A DNA stretch of 64,000 nt from an uncultured Collinsella sp. GTDB taxonomy: Bacteria > Actinomycetota > Coriobacteriia > Coriobacteriales > Coriobacteriaceae. Position 1 is the stretch's first letter; every line of letters begins with the position of its first letter. A program made the position numbers and the translations under genes. The notes under the pieces were generated by a model, which was given only the letters and a program-made list of their open reading frames with translations, had not been told where the DNA came from and searched no databases. The stretch spans positions 62,001-126,000 of the forward strand of contig CAKUON010000004.1 of the NCBI GenBank assembly GCA_934668875.1, given 5' to 3'. Shown one piece after another: positions 16,223 through 24,029 of the stretch.

Positions 16223-16927
16223 ATGGTTGAGGCAAATAGTGTTATCCCCCTGTACAAACAGATTGTTCGTGCGCTTTCTGATTCGATCGCCAACGGCACG
16301 TACCGCCCGGGAGATAAGCTCCCGACCGAGGCGGAGCTTATCGAGCAATTTGGCGTGAGCCGAATAACGGTTCGCTCCGCAATTAAAGAAATGGAAGATG
16401 CTGGGCTTGTTGAGAGGGCCCGCGGCAAGGGCACGTTCGTTTCGTCGGACACGCAGATGTATGCCGCGGACGACCGTGAGAGCTTTACCCATTCGTGCCA
16501 GCTTGCGGGCAAACAGGCGTCTACCAGGGTTCTCGAAATGGGCTGGGACTTCCCAAGCCTGCGAGACGCGAAGTTCCTGGGCGTAGACGATACCCAAAAG
16601 GTATTGCGTAGTCGTCGTCTGCGCCTTGTGGATGGCAAGCCCACGATGCTGGAAACCAACTGCTATTCTGACGCGCTTTCATTTTTGGAGCATGAATCCC
16701 TCGAGGATTCGCTGATGTCGGTGCTCGATCGCCATGGGATTAAGATGGGTCCCAACACGCGTACGCTTGAGGTCTGCTACGCGAGCGAGCTCGAGGCGGC
16801 ATACCTTAACGTGGAGCTGGACTCTTCGCTGCTTCTGTTTGTCGATAGACGTTATGCCCCAAGTGGCGATCCGCTCTTCATCTCCCGTCAGGTGTACTGC
16901 ACCGAGCGACTGAAGTTCTATTTGTAA
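16223..16927 (+). CDS. GntR/HutC-family regulator of the PTS cluster
   Basis: A 234-residue GntR/UTRA protein. The winged helix spans about 5-72 (VIPLYKQIVRALSDSIANG, LPTEAELIEQFGVSRITVRS, GKGTFV) and the UTRA ligand domain about 85-230. It heads the PTS/SIS cluster, so it probably represses it until a sugar phosphate binds. Two in-frame ATGs exist; I choose 16223 because AAAGG is ten bases away, whereas it is one base from the ATG at 16214. AT-rich inverted repeats at 17022-17037 and 18155-18174 in front of the two downstream transcription units are likely targets. Ligand unknown. Confidence 0.92.
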   Translation: MVEANSVIPLYKQIVRALSDSIANGTYRPGDKLPTEAELIEQFGVSRITVRSAIKEMEDAGLVERARGKGTFVSSDTQMYAADDRESFTHSCQLAGKQASTRVLEMGWDFPSLRDAKFLGVDDTQKVLRSRRLRLVDGKPTMLETNCYSDALSFLEHESLEDSLMSVLDRHGIKMGPNTRTLEVCYASELEAAYLNVELDSSLLLFVDRRYAPSGDPLFISRQVYCTERLKFYL

Positions 16928-17021
16928 ATTAGAGATAGATTGGTCGATTTACCGACAAATTGTTACCGTTCGCGGATTTGGAAAATTGACGTTCCGCGCA
17001 GGGGAGATTGCTAATATACTT

Positions 17022-17037
17022 CTATATGACAATATAG
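17022..17037. promoter_or_regulatory. Candidate GntR operator before EIIA
   Basis: CTATAT-GACA-ATATAG, a perfect 6-bp inverted repeat, 25 bases before the EIIA ATG and next to TAATAT/TATACT promoter-like boxes. AT symmetry resembles the site at 18155-18174. Confidence 0.5.
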
Positions 17038-17062
17038 TACGTCTTATTACTATTGGAGAACT

Positions 17063-17482
17063 ATGAATAAGATATTACTAGCGAGTCATGGCTATCTCGC
17101 CCAAGGTATGAAAAGCTCTCTGGAGATTCTGATGGGCGCCAACGATCGAATCGAGTGTTTGTGTGCCTATGTCGATGATGATTCAAGGGACGTCGCGGCG
17201 TTGATTGATGCATGGATGGAGACAAAGGACCCTGCCGACTCTTGGTTTGTCGTGACTGACATCTTTGGCGGCTCTGTAAACAACGAATTCATTCAGAGGC
17301 AGACTGCCGGATCGTTTACGTTGATTACCGGAATGAACTTGCCGCTGCTGGTGGAAATGGTTACACAGTTGGACTCCCTGGATGCGGGCAAGGCCAAAGC
17401 CGCGGTCGAGGGATCGCGTTCGTTTATTCAGCTTTGCGAGGCGGCGGATATGCTTGCCGGCGTCGAGGAAGAAGATTTCTAG
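17063..17482 (+). CDS. PTS EIIA component, mannose/sorbose family
   Basis: A 139-residue cytosolic phosphocarrier of the Man-family PTS. His9 in ILLASHGYLAQGM is the residue phosphorylated by HPr, and the core fold is recognisable from FVVTDIFGGSVNNEF and ITGMNLPLLVEM. It passes phosphate to the EIIB encoded 71 bases downstream. It is a free-standing EIIA rather than an EIIAB fusion. GGAG precedes the ATG. The cluster's SIS enzyme suggests that the imported compound is an amino sugar or fructosamine-type conjugate rather than plain mannose, but the exact substrate is not readable. Confidence 0.93.
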   Translation: MNKILLASHGYLAQGMKSSLEILMGANDRIECLCAYVDDDSRDVAALIDAWMETKDPADSWFVVTDIFGGSVNNEFIQRQTAGSFTLITGMNLPLLVEMVTQLDSLDAGKAKAAVEGSRSFIQLCEAADMLAGVEEEDF

Positions 17483-17553
17483 TTAGTTCTGGTTCGAGCC
17501 CTAGCTAGGGGTCGCACCTGTCATTCCCTTTATCACGTGCGGAGATGATAACG

Positions 17554-18027
17554 ATGATTAAGCTTACGAGAGTTGATTACCGACTGATTCACGGCCAAGT
17601 TGCCATGTCCTGGACTCACGCTTTGGATGTAGATTGCATCCTGCTTGCCAGCGATGCTGTGGCAAAAGACGACATGAGGAAGGCGGCCTTGAGGCTCGCC
17701 CGTCCCGACGGCGTTAAACTCGTCATCAAGGATGTTGACGCTGCTGTCGAGGCGCTCAACAGCGGCGTTACCGACAAGTATTCGCTGTTTATCATCGCTG
17801 AGACGATTGAAGATGCCTATCGTCTCGCTAAGGGTTGCAAAGACATCAAAGAGATCAATCTGGGTGGAACCCGAAAGACCCCTGAGACCACGCTTCATCC
17901 GACCCCCGCGATCTTCGCGACCGAGAAAGATGCCGAGCATATCCAAGAGCTCCTGGGGGATGGCGTGGCCATCGAAATCCGTCAGGTTCCCAATGACGCT
18001 AAGGTGTTTGCCAAGGACGTTTTTTAG
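17554..18027 (+). CDS. PTS EIIB component, mannose/sorbose family
   Basis: A 157-residue EIIB. It begins MIKLTRVDYRLIHGQV, where His13 takes phosphate from EIIA and donates it to the sugar held by EIIC/EIID. The rest matches the Man-family fold (ILLASDAVAKDD, INLGGTRKTPETT). I choose the ATG at 17554: GGAG is ten bases upstream, whereas the ATG at 17545 directly abuts it. It is followed by a terminator (18079-18109) and then a fresh promoter for the SIS-EIIC-EIID part, so the PTS is split into two transcription units. Confidence 0.92.
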   Translation: MIKLTRVDYRLIHGQVAMSWTHALDVDCILLASDAVAKDDMRKAALRLARPDGVKLVIKDVDAAVEALNSGVTDKYSLFIIAETIEDAYRLAKGCKDIKEINLGGTRKTPETTLHPTPAIFATEKDAEHIQELLGDGVAIEIRQVPNDAKVFAKDVF

Positions 18028-18078
18028 CCGAAAACATGCTGATGTTCGGTATTTATTGAACCGATACTCTATGTCTAT

Positions 18079-18109
18079 GCCTGTCGATCATTTGATCGGC
18101 GGGCTTTTT
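18079..18109 (+). terminator. Terminator after EIIB
   Basis: CGATCA pairs with TGATCG within a longer GCCTG/CGGGC stem, followed by TTTTTATT, 52 bases past the EIIB stop. It splits the PTS cluster into two units or attenuates read-through. Confidence 0.75.
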
Positions 18110-18143
18110 ATTAAAGAAAAATCAAAAAAATCCGAAATAGTTC

Positions 18144-18174
18144 TTGCATAGTTAGTTATATAAAGTATTATAAC
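18144..18174 (+). promoter_or_regulatory. Promoter with overlapping operator for SIS-EIIC-EIID
   Basis: TTGCAT (18144-18149), a 16-base spacer and TATTAT (18166-18171) form a promoter. GTTATA (18155-18160) and TATAAC (18169-18174) make a perfect inverted repeat overlapping the spacer and -10 box, placed where a repressor would block polymerase. Confidence 0.6.
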
Positions 18175-18221
18175 GTCATGGGATGAATGAAGGGTTCATC
18201 CAAGTGAGTTAGGAGTAAGGG

Positions 18222-19256
18222 ATGTTCAATTTCGATGAGCCTCGTTACGAGAAGGTTGTGAGCGATGCCCTCGCTCTCCGTCCTCAGATTGAGGCTGCCG
18301 TGGACGAGGTCTGCGAGCAGGGTTATTCCAACATCTTCTTCATCGGCTGCGGCGGCACCTGGGCCCACACGCTCCCGATGAAGTATTGGGTCGAGACCAC
18401 CACGGCCGACGTCGACGTCCACTGCGAGATCGCCGCTGAGTTCCTCGCGTGCCCGCCCAAGGCCTTCACCAAGGACTCGGTCTGCGTCTTCTCCACCCGT
18501 ACCGGCACCACCCCCGAGATCATCGAGGCCGCCAAGTTCTGCCAGGAGCAGGGCGCCCGCACGCTGATGTATGTCTCCAACGACAACACCCCGGCCACCG
18601 AGTACGCCGATTACAAGTTCTTCAGCTTCGCCGAGGACGACGTTCTGTGCGAGGCCATCTACACCTACCAGATCACGCTGGTCGCCCGCTTCCTCAAGAA
18701 CGCCGGCGCCTTCCCCAAGTACGACACCTTCATGGAGGAGTTCGGCAACATCGCTCCGTTCCTCATCAAGGCCAAGGACGCCCAGGACGAGCGCTGCGCC
18801 GCCATGGCTGAGGACTTCAAGGACACCGACTACCACATGGTGATCGGCTCCGGCATGCTCTGGGGCGAGGCCTACGACTACGCCATGTGCATCCTCGAGG
18901 AGATGCAGTGGATCAAGACCAAGTCCATCCACGCCGCCGAGTTCTTCCACGGCACCATCGAGCTGTGCGAGGAGGGCACGAGCCTCATCATGCTCTACGG
19001 CGAGGACGACACCCGTAAGCTTATGGACCGCGTGGACAACTTCACTCACATGCTCGCCGACGAGAAGGGCGTCAACGTCCGCGTGAACAAGTTTGACACC
19101 GCCGAGGTCGAACTGCCGTTCAGCGACCCCGAGTTCCGCAAGATCGTCTCCCCGATGGTCACCTACACCATCACCGAGCGTCTGAGCTGCCATCTCGAGC
19201 ACGTCCGTAACCACCCGCTCACCACGCGTCGTTACTATCACCAGATGAACTACTAA
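18222..19256 (+). CDS. SIS-domain enzyme of the PTS cluster (FrlB-like)
   Basis: A 344-residue double-SIS protein. The first SIS domain carries FFIGCGGTWAHTLPMKYW and the phosphate-binding loop STRTGTTPEI; the second has IGSGMLWGEAYDYAMCILEE, MQWIKTKSIHAAEFFHGTIE, then a conserved C-terminus ending MNY. The Glu and His in AEFFHGTIE fit the catalytic site of fructoselysine-6-phosphate deglycase-type enzymes. It lies between the EIIAB and EIICD genes, so it very likely acts on the phosphorylated PTS product in the cytosol. Collinsella species are reported to use fructoselysine, which makes an Amadori compound plausible; glucosamine-type substrates remain possible. Codon use is strongly biased to C-ending codons, suggesting high expression. 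Confidence 0.86.
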   Translation: MFNFDEPRYEKVVSDALALRPQIEAAVDEVCEQGYSNIFFIGCGGTWAHTLPMKYWVETTTADVDVHCEIAAEFLACPPKAFTKDSVCVFSTRTGTTPEIIEAAKFCQEQGARTLMYVSNDNTPATEYADYKFFSFAEDDVLCEAIYTYQITLVARFLKNAGAFPKYDTFMEEFGNIAPFLIKAKDAQDERCAAMAEDFKDTDYHMVIGSGMLWGEAYDYAMCILEEMQWIKTKSIHAAEFFHGTIELCEEGTSLIMLYGEDDTRKLMDRVDNFTHMLADEKGVNVRVNKFDTAEVELPFSDPEFRKIVSPMVTYTITERLSCHLEHVRNHPLTTRRYYHQMNY

Positions 19257-19277
19257 TCCTCTCAAATTGCTGCGGTT

Positions 19278-19316
19278 GTCTGCAGGCGAGCTGCGCAGAA
19301 TGCCTCGCCTGCAGAC
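19278..19316 (+). other. Intercistronic hairpin between SIS and EIIC
   Basis: GTCTGCAGGCGAG pairs perfectly with CTCGCCTGCAGAC (13 bp, 13-base loop) but lacks a T-run. It may stabilise or process the message so that the soluble enzyme and membrane components are made at different levels. Confidence 0.6.
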
Positions 19317-19337
19317 CTATTTCTGGGGTTGATCGAA

Positions 19338-20111
19338 ATGGTTGTCCAGTATCTTCTAGTTGCACTGGTCGCATTTATTGCGTCCATGGACGAGCAATTA
19401 TTTGGCATTACGATGCTTGGTCGTCCGCTGTTTACGAGCCTGTTTGTCGGCTTGATCCTTGGCGATGTCCAGCAGGGCGTTATCGTCGGTGCTGCTTTGG
19501 AGTCCATGTTCATGGGCGCCATCATGGTCGGCGCGGCGGTTCCTCCCGAGGTCTATGCCTCCGGCGTGCTTGGCTGCGCGTTTGCCGTCATTACGGGTAC
19601 GGGCACGGCAACTGCCGTCGCGCTCGCCCTTCCCGTCTCCGTCTTCCTTCAGGTGTGGCGCAACTTCTGCTACGCCGTTCCGGGTGCCTTTGCCTGCAAG
19701 AAGATTGAGACCGCTCTGGCAAATCGCGATCTTGCCAAGGCGAATCTGTACCATCTGACTATCGTGCCGCTGTCGATTGGCATTCCGTCTGCACTGCTGG
19801 TGTTTGGCTCGCTGTTCTTTGGTGCCGACCTCATCAACAATGCGCTCAACGCGATTCCGCAGTTTGTGATGGACGGCCTCAACGTTGCATCCGGCGTCAT
19901 GGTCTGCATCGGCTTCGCACTCCTTATCAGGACCATGGGCGACAACAAGCTTCTTCCTTGGCTGTTCATCGGCTTCATTATGGTCATCTACCTCAAGATG
20001 GACGTGGTCGGCGTCGCCGCAGCTGCCATTTGCGTCGCGCTGCTCCTGGCCTTCCGCGAGGGCTCGTCCGGTCCGCAGACGGTTGCTGCAGATGAAGAGG
20101 AGGACTTCTAA
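19338..20111 (+). CDS. PTS EIIC component, mannose/sorbose family
   Basis: A 257-residue polytopic membrane protein, the sugar channel of a Man-family PTS. Hydrophobic helices fill most of the length; family landmarks are MDEQLFGITMLGRPLFTSLFVGLILGDVQQGVIVGAALE and the later FIGFIMVIYLKMDVVGVAA. I use the ATG at 19338 after GGGGTT; a TTG nine bases earlier is possible. The tail is acidic (DEEEDF). The stop overlaps the EIID start by one base, indicating translational coupling of the two membrane subunits. Confidence 0.93.
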   Translation: MVVQYLLVALVAFIASMDEQLFGITMLGRPLFTSLFVGLILGDVQQGVIVGAALESMFMGAIMVGAAVPPEVYASGVLGCAFAVITGTGTATAVALALPVSVFLQVWRNFCYAVPGAFACKKIETALANRDLAKANLYHLTIVPLSIGIPSALLVFGSLFFGADLINNALNAIPQFVMDGLNVASGVMVCIGFALLIRTMGDNKLLPWLFIGFIMVIYLKMDVVGVAAAAICVALLLAFREGSSGPQTVAADEEEDF

Positions 20112-20959
20112 TGGCTATCCAGAACACCGACCTCAAAGAGGCCAAGAAGGACGCGATTATGACTCCCGATATGTATCGGAGCATGTTCCTTCGCCAGTTT
20201 ACGAGCCAGTGCTCGCAGTCGTACGACAAGATGATGGCAATGGGCTTCATGTACACCATTCAGAAGCCCCTGCGAAAGATCTATCCCAACGACGACGATT
20301 ACTATGCGGCGCTCGATCGCCATACCGAGTTCTTTAACATCACGCCTCATGTGCTTCCGTTTGTAGCCGGCCTAACGGTTTCGATGGAAGAGCAGGCGGC
20401 TGCCGATAAGAACTTCGACACGTCCTCGATTAACGCCATGAAGGTCGGCCTCATGGGACCGCTTTCCGGCATCGGCGATTCGTTCTACTGGGGTACGTTC
20501 CGCGTGGTTGCCGCCGGCATTGGTATTGGCATCGCTTCGACGGGCAACCCGCTCGGCCCCATCGTGTACGCGCTCATCTACTCCGTGATTAACTTTGCAA
20601 CGCGTATCGTCGCCGCCCATCTGGGTTACGACTTGGGAACCAAGTTTTTGCAGCAGTCCGAAGAGAACAACCTTATGTCTCGCATGACGCATGCTGCCGG
20701 TGTCCTCGGAATGACCGTTATCGGCGCCATGATTGCGGCGCAGGTCTCGCTGTCCACGGCTTTGACCTTTGACGTGGGTGGTTCGGAGATTGTCCTGCAG
20801 GATCTGTTCGATTCGATCTTCCCCGGTCTGCTGCCCTTGCTGGCAACCTTTGCTTGCGTCGCCCTGTACAAAAAGGGCGTCAAGACCATTTGGATCATCT
20901 TGGGCATCTTTGCGATTTGCATCATCGGAACGGGCTTGGGAGTGTTCGCGGCGGCGTAA
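20111..20959 (+). CDS. PTS EIID component, mannose/sorbose family
   Basis: A 282-residue EIID, found only in Man-family PTS complexes, where it forms the membrane unit with EIIC. It has the soluble start MYRSMFLRQFTSQCSQSYDKMMAMGF, the conserved FFNITPHVLPFVAGL and MKVGLMGPLSGIGDSFYWGT, and C-terminal helices. The TAATG overlap with EIIC couples translation. A strong terminator follows about 45 bases on, closing the operon. Substrate is set mainly by EIIC/EIID and cannot be assigned from sequence alone. Confidence 0.94.
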   Translation: MAIQNTDLKEAKKDAIMTPDMYRSMFLRQFTSQCSQSYDKMMAMGFMYTIQKPLRKIYPNDDDYYAALDRHTEFFNITPHVLPFVAGLTVSMEEQAAADKNFDTSSINAMKVGLMGPLSGIGDSFYWGTFRVVAAGIGIGIASTGNPLGPIVYALIYSVINFATRIVAAHLGYDLGTKFLQQSEENNLMSRMTHAAGVLGMTVIGAMIAAQVSLSTALTFDVGGSEIVLQDLFDSIFPGLLPLLATFACVALYKKGVKTIWIILGIFAICIIGTGLGVFAAA

Positions 20960-21004
20960 TATTGACTGCTATGCTCGCGCGTTGGATAACTAACTGACCG
21001 TTTG

Positions 21005-21041
21005 AAAACGGGGCTCGGCGTAAGGCCGGCCCCGTTTTTTA
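21005..21041 (+). terminator. Terminator of the PTS operon
   Basis: ACGGGGC and GCCCCGT form the stem with an inner GGC/GCC extension, followed by TTTTTT. Confidence 0.88.
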
Positions 21042-21092
21042 TTTGAGGGATTTTCCGACCGTCCAATAGTCCAGGCCCATGCATCACTCACG

Positions 21093-21326
21093 TATCTCTC
21101 ATCTCTCATTCATCACTAATACGAGAGATAACAGAAAGACGAGAGATAAATATGAGAGATAACCGAGCAGCAAAGAGACAAGCAATCATGGTATTATCTC
21201 AATACCGATTGTTCTACCAGCAAAAACATGTTTATATGAAACAGATGGCAGACATCTTATCTTTTATCTCTCACTCCTCTCTAATATGAGAGATAACTGA
21301 GAGATGAGAGATAATTACGAGAGATA
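21093..21326. promoter_or_regulatory. Duplicated GAGAGATA operator array
   Basis: GAGAGATA occurs at 21123, 21141, 21154 and again at 21288, 21306, 21319: both triplets have spacings of 18 and 13 bases. Each block is preceded by the inverted copy TATCTCTC (21093 and 21265). Between the blocks GGTATTATCTCAATACC (21190-21206) is itself a palindrome. The array ends 64 bases before the AlbA_2-type regulator gene, which probably binds it. Confidence 0.75.
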
Positions 21327-21389
21327 ACTGAGAGACGAAGGAAATCTATTCGCGGCATTCTTCGCAGAACCGAGCGAAAGGACGTGCAG

Positions 21390-22856
21390 ATGAACGAAAA
21401 CGAACTGACCGGTCTGCTCGAGTCTTTAAGGCGCATGGGCTCGGACGATCTTAACGTTGAGGTCAAGGAGAGCGCCACGACGCTTTCCCGCGACGTATGG
21501 GAAACGGTCAGCGCTTTCGCAAACACCGCCGGCGGCATCATCGTACTCGGAGTGAGCGAGCGCGCGGGTTTTGTCCCAGTTGCAAACTTTGAGACCGAGA
21601 AAGTGCTCAACCAATTCGTGGCGGGCATGGGCGATGCCGGCGGTCGCGGAAAGCTGGCCAATCCGCCCAAATACACCATTGAGCGCGTGGAGCTCCAGGG
21701 CACCGTGGTTCTGGTCATCGCGATTGAGGAGCTCGACCCGTCGAGCAAGCCCTGCTATGTCATAGAGCGGGGCGCTCAAGGTGGCAGCTACAAACGCATC
21801 GATGACAAAGATGTCCCGCTTTCGTCGACCGAGGTTTTGGCACTGTCGTCATATGAACGGACGAGTCCTAGCGATCGCGATGCGGTGCCCGGCACGAGTG
21901 TGGGCGATCTCGACGAGTCGCTGGTCGACCGCACGATAGAGCGTGCCTATTCGTTGACGCCTCGAGCGATGCGCGGTGCGGCGGACAAGAAGACAAAGAT
22001 GGAGCGCCTGAATCTCCTCGACTTCCAGGGCAATGTTACCAAGGCCGGCCTCCTTGCCGCGGGCGTTTACCCTCAGCAGTTCTATCCCAAGCTCTTCATT
22101 GATGTGGCTGTCCACGTGGGAACTCAAAAGGGAGCTGCGGGGCCACTAAGGTTTATGGACCGCACAATCTGTGAGGGAACGTTGGGCGAGATGATCTCGG
22201 ATGCTGTCGGGGCCGTCGCCAAGAATTTGTGGCGAACCTCGACCGTCCAAGGCGTCTCGCGTGTCGACTCGCTGGAGATTCCCGAGGAGGTTCTGCGCGA
22301 GGCAATCGCCAACGCCGTAATCCATCGAGAATACGGGGATCGGTTCTGTGGGCAATCGATCGCCGTCGAGGTTTTTGACGACCGTATCGAGGTGACGAAT
22401 CCCGGCGGCCTTTATGGAGGGAAGACTCGCGAGAACTTGTTTGACGGCAGCTCCCGATGCCGTAACGCGACGCTCGTGAAACTCATGTCGATTGTCCCGC
22501 TGCCGGATGGCGCAGGTTCGCCGGCTGAGGGCAATGGCTCGGGCATCCCGATGATGATCGATGCCATGCGCGCGCATGGTCTGGCCGAGCCCCTGTTCTG
22601 CCCGGGGTTCGATCGGTTCAAGGTCGTACTTTACCGTTCAAAGATCGAGCCAGTCGATCATGGCGGGGACTTGATTATGACGGCACTCAAGCGCTACGGC
22701 GAATTGGGGACGCGCGAACTGGTGGAGCGCACGGGACTCACGGTTTCCCAGGTTAGGGCACGCGTCAATGCGCTCATTGAGCAGGGTGAGCTTGAGCCGA
22801 CGGCGCCGTCGACAAGCCGCAACCGCAAATATCGACTGTCAGAGCGCGTGGAATAA
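21390..22856 (+). CDS. AlbA_2/HATPase-type DNA-binding regulator (COG2865)
   Basis: A 488-residue protein. An AlbA_2 (Schlafen-like) domain occupies about 15-130 (VEVKESATTLSRDVWETVSA, FANTAGGIIVLGVSE). A GHKL-type ATPase segment lies about 285-400 (EEVLREAIANAVIHREYGD, VTNPGGLYGG). A C-terminal winged helix is at about 430-488 (TRELVERTGLTVSQVRARV). Proteins with this order are predicted transcription regulators; some lie near defence or stress genes, but few are studied. I use the ATG at 21390 after AAAGGA; a GTG six bases earlier is possible. The gene is alone, preceded by a striking duplicated operator array, so autoregulation is likely. What it senses is unknown. Confidence 0.85.
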   Translation: MNENELTGLLESLRRMGSDDLNVEVKESATTLSRDVWETVSAFANTAGGIIVLGVSERAGFVPVANFETEKVLNQFVAGMGDAGGRGKLANPPKYTIERVELQGTVVLVIAIEELDPSSKPCYVIERGAQGGSYKRIDDKDVPLSSTEVLALSSYERTSPSDRDAVPGTSVGDLDESLVDRTIERAYSLTPRAMRGAADKKTKMERLNLLDFQGNVTKAGLLAAGVYPQQFYPKLFIDVAVHVGTQKGAAGPLRFMDRTICEGTLGEMISDAVGAVAKNLWRTSTVQGVSRVDSLEIPEEVLREAIANAVIHREYGDRFCGQSIAVEVFDDRIEVTNPGGLYGGKTRENLFDGSSRCRNATLVKLMSIVPLPDGAGSPAEGNGSGIPMMIDAMRAHGLAEPLFCPGFDRFKVVLYRSKIEPVDHGGDLIMTALKRYGELGTRELVERTGLTVSQVRARVNALIEQGELEPTAPSTSRNRKYRLSERVE

Positions 22857-22861
22857 ATGCG

Positions 22862-22912
22862 TTAGTGGACGAGGCGACCCAATAATCGACCCTCGATTGG
22901 CGCCCACTAAGG
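22862..22912. other. Hairpin between convergent genes
   Basis: TTAGTGG pairs with CCACTAA and an inner CCAAT with ATTGG, just after the regulator stop and before the convergent hypothetical gene ends. There is no T-run; it may be a weak bidirectional terminator. Confidence 0.4.
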
Positions 22913-22956
22913 TAAAGCGGTTGTTGCCCAGTCGACGGTGATGCTAAAGACTCGGC

Positions 22957-23448
22957 TTACGCCGGCATGGCCCCGAACCCGTCCATCAAGAACAGCCTAA
23001 GAACCAGCTCGATGACATATCCCGGTTTGACTTCTGCCGTGCCAAAGACGCTGCGCTCGGCGAGCTCGCTGCAGTATGCGTAGATATCGCGGATAAGGTC
23101 CGCGCCCGAAAGCGTAAACATGTAGCCTACGTCCGAAAGCGCATTGGGCGCGGCGGGCAACTTGGCCATGTGGCAGAACGTTTGCAGGTCGGGCGCCATA
23201 ACATTCTGGTAGTCGAGGTGGCCGCTGGCATCCTGCGCGGCAAGCTCCAATTGGCGCACAAAATCCAGCGCCGCCGCTAACACAAAGCTCGGCGTAGGCG
23301 CATTGACGTCTTCCGTGTTCGCCACGAGTTTGCCTGCTGCCTGCGTGACAAGCCAGGCGACCTCGCGCTGGCAACGCACGGCCTTGCGCGTAACCGGCTT
23401 GATGGACGAAGAAGAAACGCTCCCCTTAGGCGGATTCGAGGCAGCCAT
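22957..23448 (-). CDS. Hypothetical protein
   Basis: A 163-residue protein that I do not recognise. The first 20 residues are Ser/Lys-rich and probably disordered; the rest is predicted mostly helical with no membrane segment or signal peptide. Conserved-looking parts are REVAWLVTQAAGKLVANTED and VIELVLRLFLMDGFGAMPA. The ATG follows GGGAGGG, a strong ribosome site. It is divergent from the gene at 23460 with only 11 bases between the start codons, so one start or the other may be misplaced, or the two share regulatory DNA. No catalytic motif is visible. Confidence 0.65.
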   Translation of the reverse strand: MAASNPPKGSVSSSSIKPVTRKAVRCQREVAWLVTQAAGKLVANTEDVNAPTPSFVLAAALDFVRQLELAAQDASGHLDYQNVMAPDLQTFCHMAKLPAAPNALSDVGYMFTLSGADLIRDIYAYCSELAERSVFGTAEVKPGYVIELVLRLFLMDGFGAMPA

Positions 23449-23459
23449 AAGACCCTCCC

Positions 23460-24029
23460 ATGAACAATCCGGCCCAACAAGTCCGGATGAAACACGTGCA
23501 ACATCAGTATACAGGGGAGTGGGGTAGCGGGACTCAAGCGCGCCAGCGGCAAACCGAGAGCATCAACAATGTGCCTCCGCTCTATTTGGACGACGGTACG
23601 TGGGTCATTAAGTACTCGGTTCAAGCGCCGGGTACCGTTGGTTTTCGAGACCAGTATTACAACCGTAAAATGCTCAACTGCATGGAATGTGGCGTCCCAG
23701 TCGGAGTCATATTTGCAACCGAGGTGGGCTATAAGGTGCTCGGCCTTGCGTTTGTTGAGCGGTTCGAGCCCGAAAACGGATGGTTTGTTCTGCACGGTCC
23801 TGTTCATAAAGGCGGACCGGACCCTCGTTTTGCGCCCGACATGAGTTATCTGAAGCACATACCCGTCGATATTGAGTTTGCCGGACAGGGTACGACCGAC
23901 GACGAAATTTGGCTTTGGCGGTCTTTTACGATCGTGTTGTTTGATCGGATCGCGTGGCGATGCAATCTCGCGCACGCCTGCCGGTGCATGCCCTTCTTGA
24001 TTTGTATAGCGAGAGAGGAGCGAGCGTGA
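23460..24029 (+). CDS. Hypothetical protein with HNH-endonuclease-associated N-terminal-like domain
   Basis: A 189-residue protein of unknown function. Residues about 45-115 (WVIKYSVQ, YYNRKMLNCMECGVPVGVI, YKVLGLAFVERFEPENGWFV) resemble a domain often found ahead of HNH nuclease domains in actinobacterial restriction-like proteins; no HNH follows here. The start is uncertain: the ATG at 23460 lacks a clear ribosome site and the in-frame ATG at 23487 is an alternative. The last 35 residues (RCNLAHACRCMPFLICIARE) look unlike coding sequence, while another frame over the same bases reads well, so a frameshift joining it to the next ORF is possible. Its stop overlaps the next start by four bases. 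Confidence 0.5.
   Translation: MNNPAQQVRMKHVQHQYTGEWGSGTQARQRQTESINNVPPLYLDDGTWVIKYSVQAPGTVGFRDQYYNRKMLNCMECGVPVGVIFATEVGYKVLGLAFVERFEPENGWFVLHGPVHKGGPDPRFAPDMSYLKHIPVDIEFAGQGTTDDEIWLWRSFTIVLFDRIAWRCNLAHACRCMPFLICIAREERA

Noticed and set aside
21093..21326. CRISPR-like or simple-sequence repeat
   Set aside because: The repeated unit is 8 bases with two fixed spacings and inverted partners, fitting protein-binding sites better.
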